NCBI RefSeq assembly: GCF_011383005.1
Contig: NZ_CP049935.1
Location: 3,534,001 to 3,598,000 of the forward strand
Direction: 5' to 3'
Source of the DNA: Phycicoccus sp. HDW14
GTDB taxonomy: Bacteria; Actinomycetota; Actinomycetes; Actinomycetales; Dermatophilaceae
DNA: 64,000 nucleotides
The stretch's first letter is position 1. Each line of letters starts with the position of its first letter. Below are positions 34,560 through 43,077 of this stretch, piece by piece. The notes beneath the pieces were generated by a model. The model saw only the letters and a list, made by a program, of their open reading frames with translations. It was not told the DNA's origin and searched no databases. The translations under genes were made by a program, and so were the position numbers.

Positions 34560-36043
34560 CCACGCGGCTGCGGGTGGTCTTCCCGCACCAGCTGTTCGAG
34601 TCGCTGCTCGACGAGCCGGCCGGCACGCGCTTCGTCCTCGTCGAGGACGACCTCCTGTTCCGGCAGCAGCCGTTCCACGCGCAGAAGCTCGTCCTACACC
34701 GTGCCTCGATGCGGTTGTTCGCGGACCGGCTGCGGGACAAGGGGTTCGACGTCGACGTCATCGAGACCGACGCCCGTCGCACGACCCGGACCCGGCTGCG
34801 CGACCTGCTCGCCGACCTCGCGCCCGACGAGGTGCGGCTCCACGACGTCGTCGACGACTGGCTGCTGCGCGACGTGCGCCGGGCCTTCGCCGAGGCGGGG
34901 GTCGACCTCGCGCCGGAGGATGTCGAGGAGACCCCGAACTTCCTGACCACCCGGCCGGAGCTGACCGAGTGGTTCGGTGGCCACCGCGCCCGGATGGCCT
35001 CGTTCTACCAGTGGCAGCGTCGGCGGCTGGACGTGCTCGTCGAGGGCGGGGGGCACGACCGGCCGGTCGGCGGGCGGTGGTCGTTCGACACGGAGAACCG
35101 GAAGAAGCTGCCGAAGGGCCATCACGTCCCGGAGCGGCGGCCGGTCGAGCGGCTCCCCGAGGTCGACGAGGCGATCGCCTGGGTGGGCGAGGCCTTCCCC
35201 GACGCCCCCGGTCGGGCCGACACCTTCGACTGGCCGGTGACGCACGAGCAGGCGCGAACGGCGTTGCGCGAGTTCGTCGACGAGCGGCTCGGCCAGTTCG
35301 GACCCTACGAGGACGCGGTGTCGACGCAGCACCCGTTCGTGTTCCACGCGGCGATCACCCCGGCCCTCAACTGCGGCCTGCTCGACCCGCGCGAGGTGCT
35401 CGACACCGTGCTGCGGGCCGCCGACGAGCAGGATGTCGACCTGCCGTCGCTCGAGGGGTTCGTCCGCCAGGTCGTCGGGTGGCGCGAGTACATGCGGGCC
35501 ACCTACCACCTCTACGGACGGCGGATGCGCAGCTCGAACCACCTGCGGCACACCCGTTCCCTGGCGCCGGGGTGGTGGGACGCGAGCACCGGGCTCGACC
35601 CCGTCGACCACGTCGTCGAGGGCGTCCTCGAGCGCGGGTACGCCCACCACATCGAGCGGCTCATGGTCCTCGGCAACGCGATGTGCCTGCTGCGCACCGA
35701 TCCCGAGGACGTCCACGAGTGGTTCATGGCCCTCTTCGTCGACGCCTACGACTGGGTCATGGTGCCGAACGTGTACGCGATGTCGCAGTTCGCCGCCGGC
35801 ACCGGCATCACGACCAAGCCGTACGTCTCGGGCAGCAACTACCTGCGGAAGATGTCGGACTTCGGGACCGGCGACTGGCGCGAGGACTGGGACGCCCTCT
35901 ACTGGACCTTCGTCGAGGACCACCGAGAGGTGTTCGAGGGCAACGCCCGCGCGCACTTCGTCACGCGCACCTGGGACGGCATGGACGACGCCCGCCGCGA
36001 CGAGCTCCGCCGGCGCGGCCGCGCCGTCGTGCGCCGCCTCTGA
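34556..36043 (+). CDS. Photolyase/cryptochrome family protein (FeS-BCP/PhrB-like branch)
   Basis: 495 residues. The N-terminal DPRP domain (RLRVVFPHQLFESLL) and the C-terminal FAD-binding helical domain (AYDWVMVPNVYAMSQF, TTKPYVSGSNYLRKMSDF, DALYWTFVEDHR) place it in the prokaryotic (6-4) photolyase/cryptochrome branch. Relatives use a [4Fe-4S] cluster held by four Cys. Only two Cys exist in this whole protein (ALNCGLL, NAMCLLR), and the typical site near the C-terminus reads GDWREDW. It repairs UV lesions or senses light; whether it binds a cluster is doubtful. Coupled to the FAD oxidoreductase gene. Confidence 0.87.
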   Translation: MTTRLRVVFPHQLFESLLDEPAGTRFVLVEDDLLFRQQPFHAQKLVLHRASMRLFADRLRDKGFDVDVIETDARRTTRTRLRDLLADLAPDEVRLHDVVDDWLLRDVRRAFAEAGVDLAPEDVEETPNFLTTRPELTEWFGGHRARMASFYQWQRRRLDVLVEGGGHDRPVGGRWSFDTENRKKLPKGHHVPERRPVERLPEVDEAIAWVGEAFPDAPGRADTFDWPVTHEQARTALREFVDERLGQFGPYEDAVSTQHPFVFHAAITPALNCGLLDPREVLDTVLRAADEQDVDLPSLEGFVRQVVGWREYMRATYHLYGRRMRSSNHLRHTRSLAPGWWDASTGLDPVDHVVEGVLERGYAHHIERLMVLGNAMCLLRTDPEDVHEWFMALFVDAYDWVMVPNVYAMSQFAAGTGITTKPYVSGSNYLRKMSDFGTGDWREDWDALYWTFVEDHREVFEGNARAHFVTRTWDGMDDARRDELRRRGRAVVRRL

Positions 36044-36114
36044 CACCCCGGACCGACGCCGGGCGACACTGTGGCCCGGCGGGACCCGCCACCACCGAAC
36101 GAGCAGGAGACGAC

Positions 36115-37602
36115 GTGCCGGACACCGCGGACACCGCAGCGCCCACCGGGGGCCACGCCCAGGTGGGGGTGACGGGGATGGCAGTGATGGGCCGCAACCT
36201 CGCGCGCAACCTGGCCCGCAACGGCATCCGGGTCATGGTGCACAACCGGACGACGAGCCGCGCCGAGGAGGTCGTCGACGAGTTCGGGCACGAGGGCGAC
36301 CTCACCCTGGCGCGCTCGCTCGAGGACCTCGTCGCCGGGCTGGAACGGCCCCGCCGGGTCGTCGTCATGGTCAAGGCCGGCGCGGGGACCGACGCCGTCA
36401 TCGACGAGCTCGTTCCCCTCCTCGACGAGGGCGACATCGTCGCCGACGCCGGCAACGCGCACTGGCGCGACACCGTCCGGCGCAAGGAAGCACTGGCGGA
36501 GAGGGGGATCCGCTTCGCAGGTGTCGGGGTGTCCGGTGGTGAGGTCGGTGCCCTCGAGGGTCCGTCGATCATGCCGGGATGCGACGCCGACACCTACGCC
36601 GAGTTGGGCCCCTTCCTCGAGATCATCGCCGCCCAGGTCGACGACGAGGCCTGCTGCACCCTCGTCGGCCCGGACGGCGCCGGGCACTTCGCGAAGATGG
36701 TCCACAACGGGATCGAGTACGGCGTGATGCAGCTCGTCGCCGAGGCCTGGGACCTGCTCGACCGGGTCGCCGGCCTCGACCCGGCCGCCGCCGCGGACCT
36801 CTTCCGGGAGTGGAACGGCACCGAGCTGGAGTCCTACCTCGTCGAGATCGCCGCCGAGGTCCTCGCGCACACCGACGGCGAGACCGGCCGGCCCTTCGTC
36901 GAGGTGGTCCGCGACGCCGCCGAGCAGAAGGGCACCGGCCGCTGGACCGTCCAGGGCGCCCTCGACCTCGGCGTGCCGGTCGGCACCATCGCCGAGGCGA
37001 CGGCGGCTCGGGCCCTCTCCGGCGGCACCGACCGGCGGGCGGCCGTCCGCGAGGCCCTCGAGGCCGAGGGCGACCCCGGCCCCGTCGACCTCGACGCGGA
37101 CGGACCCCCGGCACTGCTCGACGCCGACGACCTCCGGCAGGCCCTGTTCGCCGCGACGCTCGTCGCCTATGCGCAGGGCTTCGACCTCGTCCGCGCGGGC
37201 TCGCTCGAGCACGACTGGGACATCGAGGCCGCCGACCTCGCCATCATCTGGCGCGGCGGCTGCATCATCCGCGCCCGGCTGCTCGACGACGTGGCCGAGG
37301 CGCTCGAGGTCCATCCCGAGGCGCCGACCCTCCTCGCGGCCCCGCCGTTCGCCGGCCTGCTCGCCGACCGGCTCCCCGCGCTGCGCCGGGTCGTCACCGC
37401 GGCGGTGGCCGCCGGCGTGCCCGTCCCGGTGCTCGGGTCCGCGCTGGCCCACCTCGACGCGCTGCGCTCCGAGCGGCTTCCGGCCGCACTGGTCCAGGGG
37501 CTGCGCGACTACTTCGGGGCCCACGGCTACGAGCGGGTCGACCGCGACGGCACCTTCCACACCCTCTGGGCCGGCGACCGCACCGAGGTCGCCACCGACT
37601 GA
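36115..37602 (+). CDS. gnd: 6-phosphogluconate dehydrogenase, decarboxylating
   Basis: 495 residues. Cofactor motif GVTGMAVMGRNLARNLARNG with the NADP-favouring HNRTTSR, the substrate motif GVGVSGGEVGALEGPSIMPG, and KMVHNGIEYGVMQLVAEAWD. It converts 6-phosphogluconate to ribulose 5-phosphate with NADPH and CO2. Two deviations: the usual MVHNGIEYGDMQL Asp is Val, and the usual GEEGAR is GEVGAL; both are near the active site. GTG 36115 follows AGGAG. It does not sit with other pentose-phosphate genes. Confidence 0.9.
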   Translation: MPDTADTAAPTGGHAQVGVTGMAVMGRNLARNLARNGIRVMVHNRTTSRAEEVVDEFGHEGDLTLARSLEDLVAGLERPRRVVVMVKAGAGTDAVIDELVPLLDEGDIVADAGNAHWRDTVRRKEALAERGIRFAGVGVSGGEVGALEGPSIMPGCDADTYAELGPFLEIIAAQVDDEACCTLVGPDGAGHFAKMVHNGIEYGVMQLVAEAWDLLDRVAGLDPAAAADLFREWNGTELESYLVEIAAEVLAHTDGETGRPFVEVVRDAAEQKGTGRWTVQGALDLGVPVGTIAEATAARALSGGTDRRAAVREALEAEGDPGPVDLDADGPPALLDADDLRQALFAATLVAYAQGFDLVRAGSLEHDWDIEAADLAIIWRGGCIIRARLLDDVAEALEVHPEAPTLLAAPPFAGLLADRLPALRRVVTAAVAAGVPVPVLGSALAHLDALRSERLPAALVQGLRDYFGAHGYERVDRDGTFHTLWAGDRTEVATD

Positions 37603-37674
37603 GCCACGCGACGACGTGTCGCGTCCACCGCCGCGGGGTAGGCCCTCGGTGAACCCACGACGAAGGAGAACCGG

Positions 37675-38160
37675 ATGACCCACCACGAGGACGGCGCGGC
37701 CCACGTCAAGGAGCTCGTCGAGGACCAGCGCACCGCGATGCTCACGACCGTGCACCAGGACACCGGGGCCCTGACCTCCCGGCCGATGACGCTCCAGGAG
37801 GTCGACGACCACGGCACCTTCTGGTTCCTCGCCCTCGCCGAGAGCGCTGCCGCCCAGGAGATCCGGGCCCACGCCGACGTCAACGTCGCCTTCACGAAGG
37901 AGGGCGCCTGGGTCTCGGTCGCCGGCCGCGCCGAGGTGCGCCAGGACCCGGCGAAGGCCCGCGAGCTGTGGAACGAGTTCGCCAAGACCTGGTTCCAGAA
38001 GGAGCCCGAGGACCCCTCGGTCGTCGTCATCCGCGTCGACGGGGACACTGCCCAGTACTGGGACAGCCCCGGCCGGGTCGCGACCGTCGTCGAGATGGTG
38101 AAGGCGCGGGTCAGCGGCGAGCAGCCGGACCCCGGCGAGAGCCACACCGTCGACCTCTGA
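37675..38160 (+). CDS. Pyridoxamine 5'-phosphate oxidase-like general stress protein
   Basis: 161 residues. The general stress protein 26 type is clear: HVKELVEDQRTAMLTTVHQD, LTSRPMTLQEVDDHGTFWFL, AGRAEVRQDPAKARELWNEF. FMN-binding split-barrel fold; substrate unknown. ATG follows AAGGAG. It is convergent with the globin remnant, whose stop is only a few bases from its own. Confidence 0.9.
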   Translation: MTHHEDGAAHVKELVEDQRTAMLTTVHQDTGALTSRPMTLQEVDDHGTFWFLALAESAAAQEIRAHADVNVAFTKEGAWVSVAGRAEVRQDPAKARELWNEFAKTWFQKEPEDPSVVVIRVDGDTAQYWDSPGRVATVVEMVKARVSGEQPDPGESHTVDL

Positions 38161-38162
38161 GG

Positions 38163-38515
38163 TCAGGCGCCTCCCGCCGTCGTCCAGCGCGGGACGCCCA
38201 TCCCGTCCGGCACGAGCTCCCGGTCGGACGGGAAGGCGCTCAGGCGACCCGTCGACCACACGAAGTAGTCGTGCAGAGCGTCTCGTCGGCCATCGTCTCC
38301 GAGTGGGTGGCCGGGCCGCCGAGCGCCGTGCCCCAGTAGGCGGCCAGCCGCTCGACGTCATGAGGGTGGCCGGGGTGCCCGAAGGGGTGCGCGGCCACCG
38401 GGTCGGCGAGGCCGCGCTGGTGCCAGGCGTGCAACAGGGCGAGCATCCCTTCGGCGCCCCCGGCCTGCTCGTCCAGGGTGCTCGTCCGGCGATGCTCTCC
38501 GCGCCGACGCGCTGG
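38163..38515 (-). pseudogene. Remnant of a truncated hemoglobin (group II-like)
   Basis: One frame reads LDEQAGGAEGMLALLHAWHQ, then HPHDVERLAAYWGTALGGPA, the distal half of a truncated globin. The downstream frame reads DALHDYFVWSTGRLSAFPSD and VPDGMGVPRW, the C-terminal helix and ending. The helix carrying the proximal-side HSGNG segment and the following helix are missing between HSETMADE and the second part, about 35 residues, and no start codon precedes the N-terminal part. So this is a deletion-bearing remnant, not just a single-base slip. Confidence 0.6.
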
Positions 38516-38521
38516 GCACGG

Positions 38522-39277
38522 TCAGTGACCGGCGTGCGGGTCGAGGGATGGCGGGCCCACCGCGTGACCGCCGAGGCTGCCGGCCGTGACGAGGAGGGCC
38601 AGGACGCCCAGGGCGAGGGTCCACCGGACGAGCCGGCGGTCCGGTAGGCGGCCCCTGCGCTCGGCCACGACGAACACCGTGCCGGCGGCCATGACGAGGA
38701 TCCCGCCCTGCGCGAGGAGCAGGAGCATCAGCGCCCACGACGTCGCGACGCACCGGCCGGCCATCCGGACGCCCTCCCCCACGCAGTCGCGGTCGGCGCG
38801 CCAGCCGGTGAGGGCGAGCGGTCGGGTCGCGCCACAGCGCCGCAGCCGGACCACGTGCGCGCGCGACCCGGCGACGACGGCGGCCAGGATGCTCGTCACC
38901 GTCACGACACCGAGGGCCCCGGAGAGCGGGCGGACCGCATGGATCCCGAGGACCATCGCCGTGCCGACGGCGCACCACGCCGCGAGGTAGCCCCCGAGGT
39001 AGAGGACGACCGACCGGTACCTGCGTCGCCACAGGCTGGCGACCGCGACCTCGTGGCTGGGAGCCAGGACCAGCGGTGCCATCATCGCGACCGTCATGAG
39101 GACCACGTGCCCGACCACCGCCGGCACGTCTCCCGGATGGGCGCCGCGCAGGAGGAGCGTCGGGTCGGTCGGCACGGCTGCGAGGAGGGCGACCCACGCC
39201 GCCGTGGACGCCGCGACCACGAGCCACTCGGGGTGGTGCCAGTGGACGCGGGTCAGCGGGGAGGTGGTGGCGGTCAT
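38522..39277 (-). CDS. DUF2182 integral membrane protein
   Basis: 251 residues with about six to seven membrane segments. The family hallmark MMAPLVL is in VVLMTVAMMAPLVLAPSHEV, and a conserved Cys-rich loop (RRCGATRP, DRDCVGEG) follows. DUF2182 is described as a predicted metal-binding membrane protein, sometimes linked with copper. It is ten bases downstream of a tyrosinase gene, a copper enzyme, in the same direction; a functional link is inference. Confidence 0.82.
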   Translation of the reverse strand: MTATTSPLTRVHWHHPEWLVVAASTAAWVALLAAVPTDPTLLLRGAHPGDVPAVVGHVVLMTVAMMAPLVLAPSHEVAVASLWRRRYRSVVLYLGGYLAAWCAVGTAMVLGIHAVRPLSGALGVVTVTSILAAVVAGSRAHVVRLRRCGATRPLALTGWRADRDCVGEGVRMAGRCVATSWALMLLLLAQGGILVMAAGTVFVVAERRGRLPDRRLVRWTLALGVLALLVTAGSLGGHAVGPPSLDPHAGH

Positions 39278-39286
39278 GCCCGGGGC

Positions 39287-41424
39287 TCACGCGTAGAAAA
39301 CGCTGATCCGGCCGACTGTGACGTCGCCGCGACCGACCCGGCCCAGGGCGTCGGCGATCGGCACGAAGGTCACGTCGACCTTCGTGCGGTCCCACTGCCC
39401 GGCACTGGCCAGTGACCGGGCCACCCGCGTGATGTCGAAGGTCGCGCCGATGCCGGTCCCGGCGTGCCGACTGTCACGCCGCGAGGTCTCGACGACCCCG
39501 AACATGGAGAGCGCGCCGGCCTCACGGTCCGGGAAGTCGGCCGGCCGGCCGCCGGCCGGGATGTTGACGTAGACGACCACACCGCTCGTGTGCACGACCG
39601 TCCCGGTGACGTTGTCGAGGCGCAGGTAGACCTTGACGCCCGGCGGTACGCCCTCGGACTCCTCGAGACGCTGACGACTGGGACCCGCGGGTTGCCCGAG
39701 CACCACCCGGGTGGTCGTCGCGCCCGGGCCGAGAGGTGTCTCCTCCTCCGAGGCCCCGACGAGCTCGAGCGGACGCTCCTCGAGCGCGAGCGTCGGGTCC
39801 GTCCGTTCGTCGAACCACTCCTCCTCCGCCTCGGGAGTCGGGACGGCAGGCATGTCGGCGAACCGGTAGCGGAGCGGATCGGCCGTGGGGTCGAGGAGCT
39901 GGCGCGTCGTGATCCTCGTGATCTTCGACCCCGACCCGAACACCCACTCCGGCCTCGACCAGTCCGGCTCCGAAGGGTTGCCCTTGACCCCGGACCGCCT
40001 CAGCCAGGCCTGCCACAGGCGGTCGATGTTCGAGTGGTGCAACCAGAAGATCGGGTCCTGCGCAGCGGTGTCGAAGCCTGACATCAGGCCCGGCGGGTCC
40101 GGGGCGTGGCCTCCGACGCCCATGTGGACCGAGCCGTGGGGGAAGTTCTCGAGGGCGCCCCCGTCGCGGAGGGTCGTCTGGTGGGTGCGTTCGGTCGCCC
40201 TGGCCCCGCCGAATCCCGTCGTGCCGGCCACGGCGGGGGTGAAGACCGTCTCGGCGTCGGCAGCCCTCGTACTGACCTCCCGGGTGGACAGCGGACCGCC
40301 GCGGTTGATCGCCGGAGCCCGGCGGGCGACCCACAGCGGGTTCGTCGTGCTGCCCGGCATGGAGGACGCCCGGAAGGCGGGGGCAGGGTGACCACCTCGG
40401 GGCGGGTGCCGTCGCTGTAGTTCCAGTAGGGCAGGGCCCAGTCCGACGGGCCGCCGAGCCGGACGATCTCCTCGAGCATGATGCTCTCGAAGTGGTGGAG
40501 GTAGGCGCGGTGCCAGCTGAGGAAGTGCCAGCTGAAGTGCTCGCACTGGTCCCACAACGCGCCGGTCGGCCAGCCGCCCGCCGCGCTCGTGCCGTGGGTG
40601 TTGGCCAGGTGCATCCACGACCTGGGATCGGCGAGCGGGCGCGCCTGCAGCGCGCGCACCCCGCGGGCGTACCAGAGGATCGTCGGGTGCCAGGTGGCTG
40701 TGGCGCTGAGGGTCCACACGTCCTGCCGGACCCGGACGGTCGGCAGGGTGGGCGTGGGCGTGGGCGTGGGCGTGGGCGTCGGGGTGGGTGTCGGCGTGGG
40801 CGTCGGGACCGGCGCCGGGGCGAGGGCGAGGAGCTGCGGCCAGGTCTTCTCCCCGATCTTGCCGTCGCGCAACAGGCCCCGGCAGGCCTGGAACATCAGG
40901 GTCGCCGTCTCGGTGCCCTGGCCGAAGACGCAGTCGACGACGAGCGGGTCCTGCCCAATGGGCGCCAGGGTCGCGCGCTTGGCCGCGATGTACTGCCGGG
41001 TTGCAGGGCTGGTGTCGGTGCAGCTCTCGGAACCGGCGCGCTGCTGGGCCAGGAAGGTGTTGAGCAGGGACTGTGCCCGGCCGACCCACGGGTTGCGCGA
41101 CCGGGAGGCCGTCGAGCCCCGGTAGATGAGCGGGGGAGTGCCGCTCACCGGGCCACCGCACCCGGTTACGGACTCCTCCTCCGCCAAGGCGACGGCCCCC
41201 GGGGCGGCCCACTCACCGACGGCGGTTCCCTCGAACCCGGCGATGGGCGTCTCGAAGGGGGACTCGGGCCACCGTTCACCGGAGCGCGCCCCGACCACCG
41301 GGGACTCGGTCCGGGCGTCCTCGGTGAAGACCTCGGTCCCGGTGCTGAACGGACCCTCGTCGAACCACTCGCCCTCGCCGAGGGGGCTCTCGGGCGTGAC
41401 CCACGGTGTCTCCAGGTCGCTCAT
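39287..41424 (-). pseudogene. Tyrosinase with peptidoglycan-binding domain, frameshifted as read
   Basis: From ATG 41424: an N-terminal stretch rich in E-S/T-P-F/W motifs (LETPWVTPESPLGEGEW, PESPFETPIAGFE), then a PG_binding_1-like domain (DCVFGQGTETATLMFQACRG, GKIGEKTWPQLLAL), a Pro-Thr linker, then the CuA site HFSWHFLSWHRAYLHHFE. The CuB site (FPHGSVHMGVGGH, DPIFWLHHSNIDRLW) and a C-terminal beta domain continue in another frame. One G missing from the G5 run at 40379-40383 explains the break, giving about 711 residues with all copper ligands. A phenol or catechol oxidase-like role is likely. It is last in the unusual operon. Confidence 0.85.
40741..40815 (-). repeat. Pro-Thr dipeptide repeat linker
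   Basis: About 22 consecutive Pro-Thr residues in the tyrosinase are encoded by an alternating GTGGGC/GTCGGG run. It is a flexible spacer between the peptidoglycan-binding and tyrosinase domains. Confidence 0.85.
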
Positions 41425-41436
41425 CGCACGCCTCCC

Positions 41437-42624
41437 TCACCGCCGGGCAGGCAGGGGTGTGCCGGCCGGGACGACCGTGACGGGCACCGTGCGCTGCTTG
41501 AGGTCGTGGCCGGAGGCCGCCGCCCACTCGGTGATGACGCGCCGGACCTCGGCTCCCAGAGGACGCTGCCCCGGCGGCAGCGGGGGCATCCCGGGCGGTG
41601 GGGTGGTCTGGTAGAGCAGCCAGGACTGGCCGTTGCCGGTGACCCATCCGCCCTCGAGGGCGCGCAGCAGCAGGGAGAGCTCGGCGGCCATCGCGAAGAA
41701 CGAGCTGGCCCGCGAGTGCGGGGCGAGGCGCACCCGCTCGCCGATGATGCGCAAGCGGTCCACAGAGCTCGTCGCCTCGGCACGCAGGTCGCGCACGACC
41801 GAGGTGTTCGAGCTCACCGTCAGCTCCACCCAGCCCATGGCGGTGGTCGCCGCCAGCTCCTCGCGCCCGAGGACCGCGTCGATCCGGCGGGAGCGCAGCA
41901 TGAAGCCGAGCTGCTCGGCGAGGCGGTAGATGCGGTCGTCGTCGGTGGTGTTGCCCGCGACGAGGTTGCGCACGTTCTCGATCGCCCGCCACAGCTCGAA
42001 GAGCAGCTCCTCGAAGACCGTGACGAAGCCCCGGTTCGAGGCCTCGGCCTTGTCGTAGGGGTAGGGGGTGTTCGTGTCGGTGCCGTGGGCGAGGTCCATC
42101 CCGAGCAGCCGGAAGTACGCGTTGCGGCGCACGGCCTCGGCGTCCGGGCGCACCGAGCTCGTCGAGAGCCAGGCGGCGAAGGGGTTCGTGGCCCCGAAGA
42201 GCAGGGCCTCGGTCGCGTCGAGCCAGCGCTGGGTGGCGACCGACGCCACCCCCAGCCCCTCGCCGCTGCGGAAGGCGCGCACCACGCGGGCGAGGATCTG
42301 CGGAGCTCGCGTGTTCTCGATGGCGTAGGCGTAGATGAGGTGGTCCCAGGCCGGCTGCGTCCCGGTCGGCACCGGGAGCGGGGCGTTCGGGGGCGTCGTC
42401 CACTGGCCGGTCTCGAACGCGTTCAACCCGATCAGGGCGGTGCGGGCCGGACCGGCCGGAGGCTGCCCCTGCGCCCAGAGGTCGGCGTCGTTCCACACCT
42501 GCTCCATCCGCAGGACGAGGTCGAGGGGATCGGAGGTGAGGACCTCCGCCTGCGCGAGCTGGAGGTTGGCCGGGGTGGGGCCGCCGATCGCGGTGGCGAT
42601 CTGTTGCACGAGCTGGGGAATCAT
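41437..42624 (-). CDS. Unknown helical protein of the tyrosinase operon
   Basis: 395 residues, no signal peptide or membrane helix. The sequence is mostly alpha-helical, with PQLVQQIATAIGG at the start, a central helical core (FEELLFELWRAIENVRNLVAG, RAEATSSVDRLRIIGERVRL, FFAMAAELSLLLRALEGG) and a short disordered Pro-rich tail (TTPPPGMPPLPPG). It is not a family I recognise. ATG 42624 start. It is 12 bases upstream of the tyrosinase gene and 4 bases after the preceding gene, so it belongs firmly to the operon and may be its scaffold or substrate-holding component. Confidence 0.6.
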   Translation of the reverse strand: MIPQLVQQIATAIGGPTPANLQLAQAEVLTSDPLDLVLRMEQVWNDADLWAQGQPPAGPARTALIGLNAFETGQWTTPPNAPLPVPTGTQPAWDHLIYAYAIENTRAPQILARVVRAFRSGEGLGVASVATQRWLDATEALLFGATNPFAAWLSTSSVRPDAEAVRRNAYFRLLGMDLAHGTDTNTPYPYDKAEASNRGFVTVFEELLFELWRAIENVRNLVAGNTTDDDRIYRLAEQLGFMLRSRRIDAVLGREELAATTAMGWVELTVSSNTSVVRDLRAEATSSVDRLRIIGERVRLAPHSRASSFFAMAAELSLLLRALEGGWVTGNGQSWLLYQTTPPPGMPPLPPGQRPLGAEVRRVITEWAAASGHDLKQRTVPVTVVPAGTPLPARR

Positions 42625-42628
42625 GTCC

Positions 42629-43057
42629 TCATCCCTCTCCGTCGGAGTCGTGGCAGTCGGCCGGGTCGGCCTGGCCGATGACGGGCACCGGGCCGTCCCA
42701 GCGGGTGACCAGGCGCGGGAAGTTCAGTTCCCGGCGGTCCCCGCCGAGCGCGCGGCGCATCCGCCCGAGCGCGCGGCCCACGCCGGGCTCCAGCGGCAGG
42801 GCCGTCGACGGGGGTGCGTACGGGCGCAGGGGGGCGAGGACCTCGACGAGGTTGGCCAGCCCTCCGCTGATGCCCTCGAGCCCGCCGATGCTGCCCATGG
42901 CGCTCCACAGCCGTTCGGACTGCTCGCTGGTCCCCGCGCTCAGGGCGTGGATCGACTCCTGGATGCGGTCGACGGAGTCGGCGAGCCCACCCAGCTGTTG
43001 CTCCACACCACCCATCCGCTGGTCCAGGCTGGTGACGGTCGGTCGCTTGTCGGCCAC
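42629..43057 (-). CDS. Small coiled-coil protein of the tyrosinase operon
   Basis: 142 residues from GTG 43057, which follows GAGGAGAG; an in-frame GTG 43081 overlaps the previous stop and would add eight residues. A heptad-like stretch MGGVEQQLGGLADSVDRIQES covers about residues 13-33, suggesting a short coiled coil. The rest is basic and Pro-rich (LPLEPGVGRALGRMRRALGG). No domain recognised. It is squeezed between the HExxH protein and the helical protein genes. Confidence 0.55.
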   Translation of the reverse strand: MADKRPTVTSLDQRMGGVEQQLGGLADSVDRIQESIHALSAGTSEQSERLWSAMGSIGGLEGISGGLANLVEVLAPLRPYAPPSTALPLEPGVGRALGRMRRALGGDRRELNFPRLVTRWDGPVPVIGQADPADCHDSDGEG

Positions 43058-43077
43058 GGGACTCTCCTCTCTCTCGG

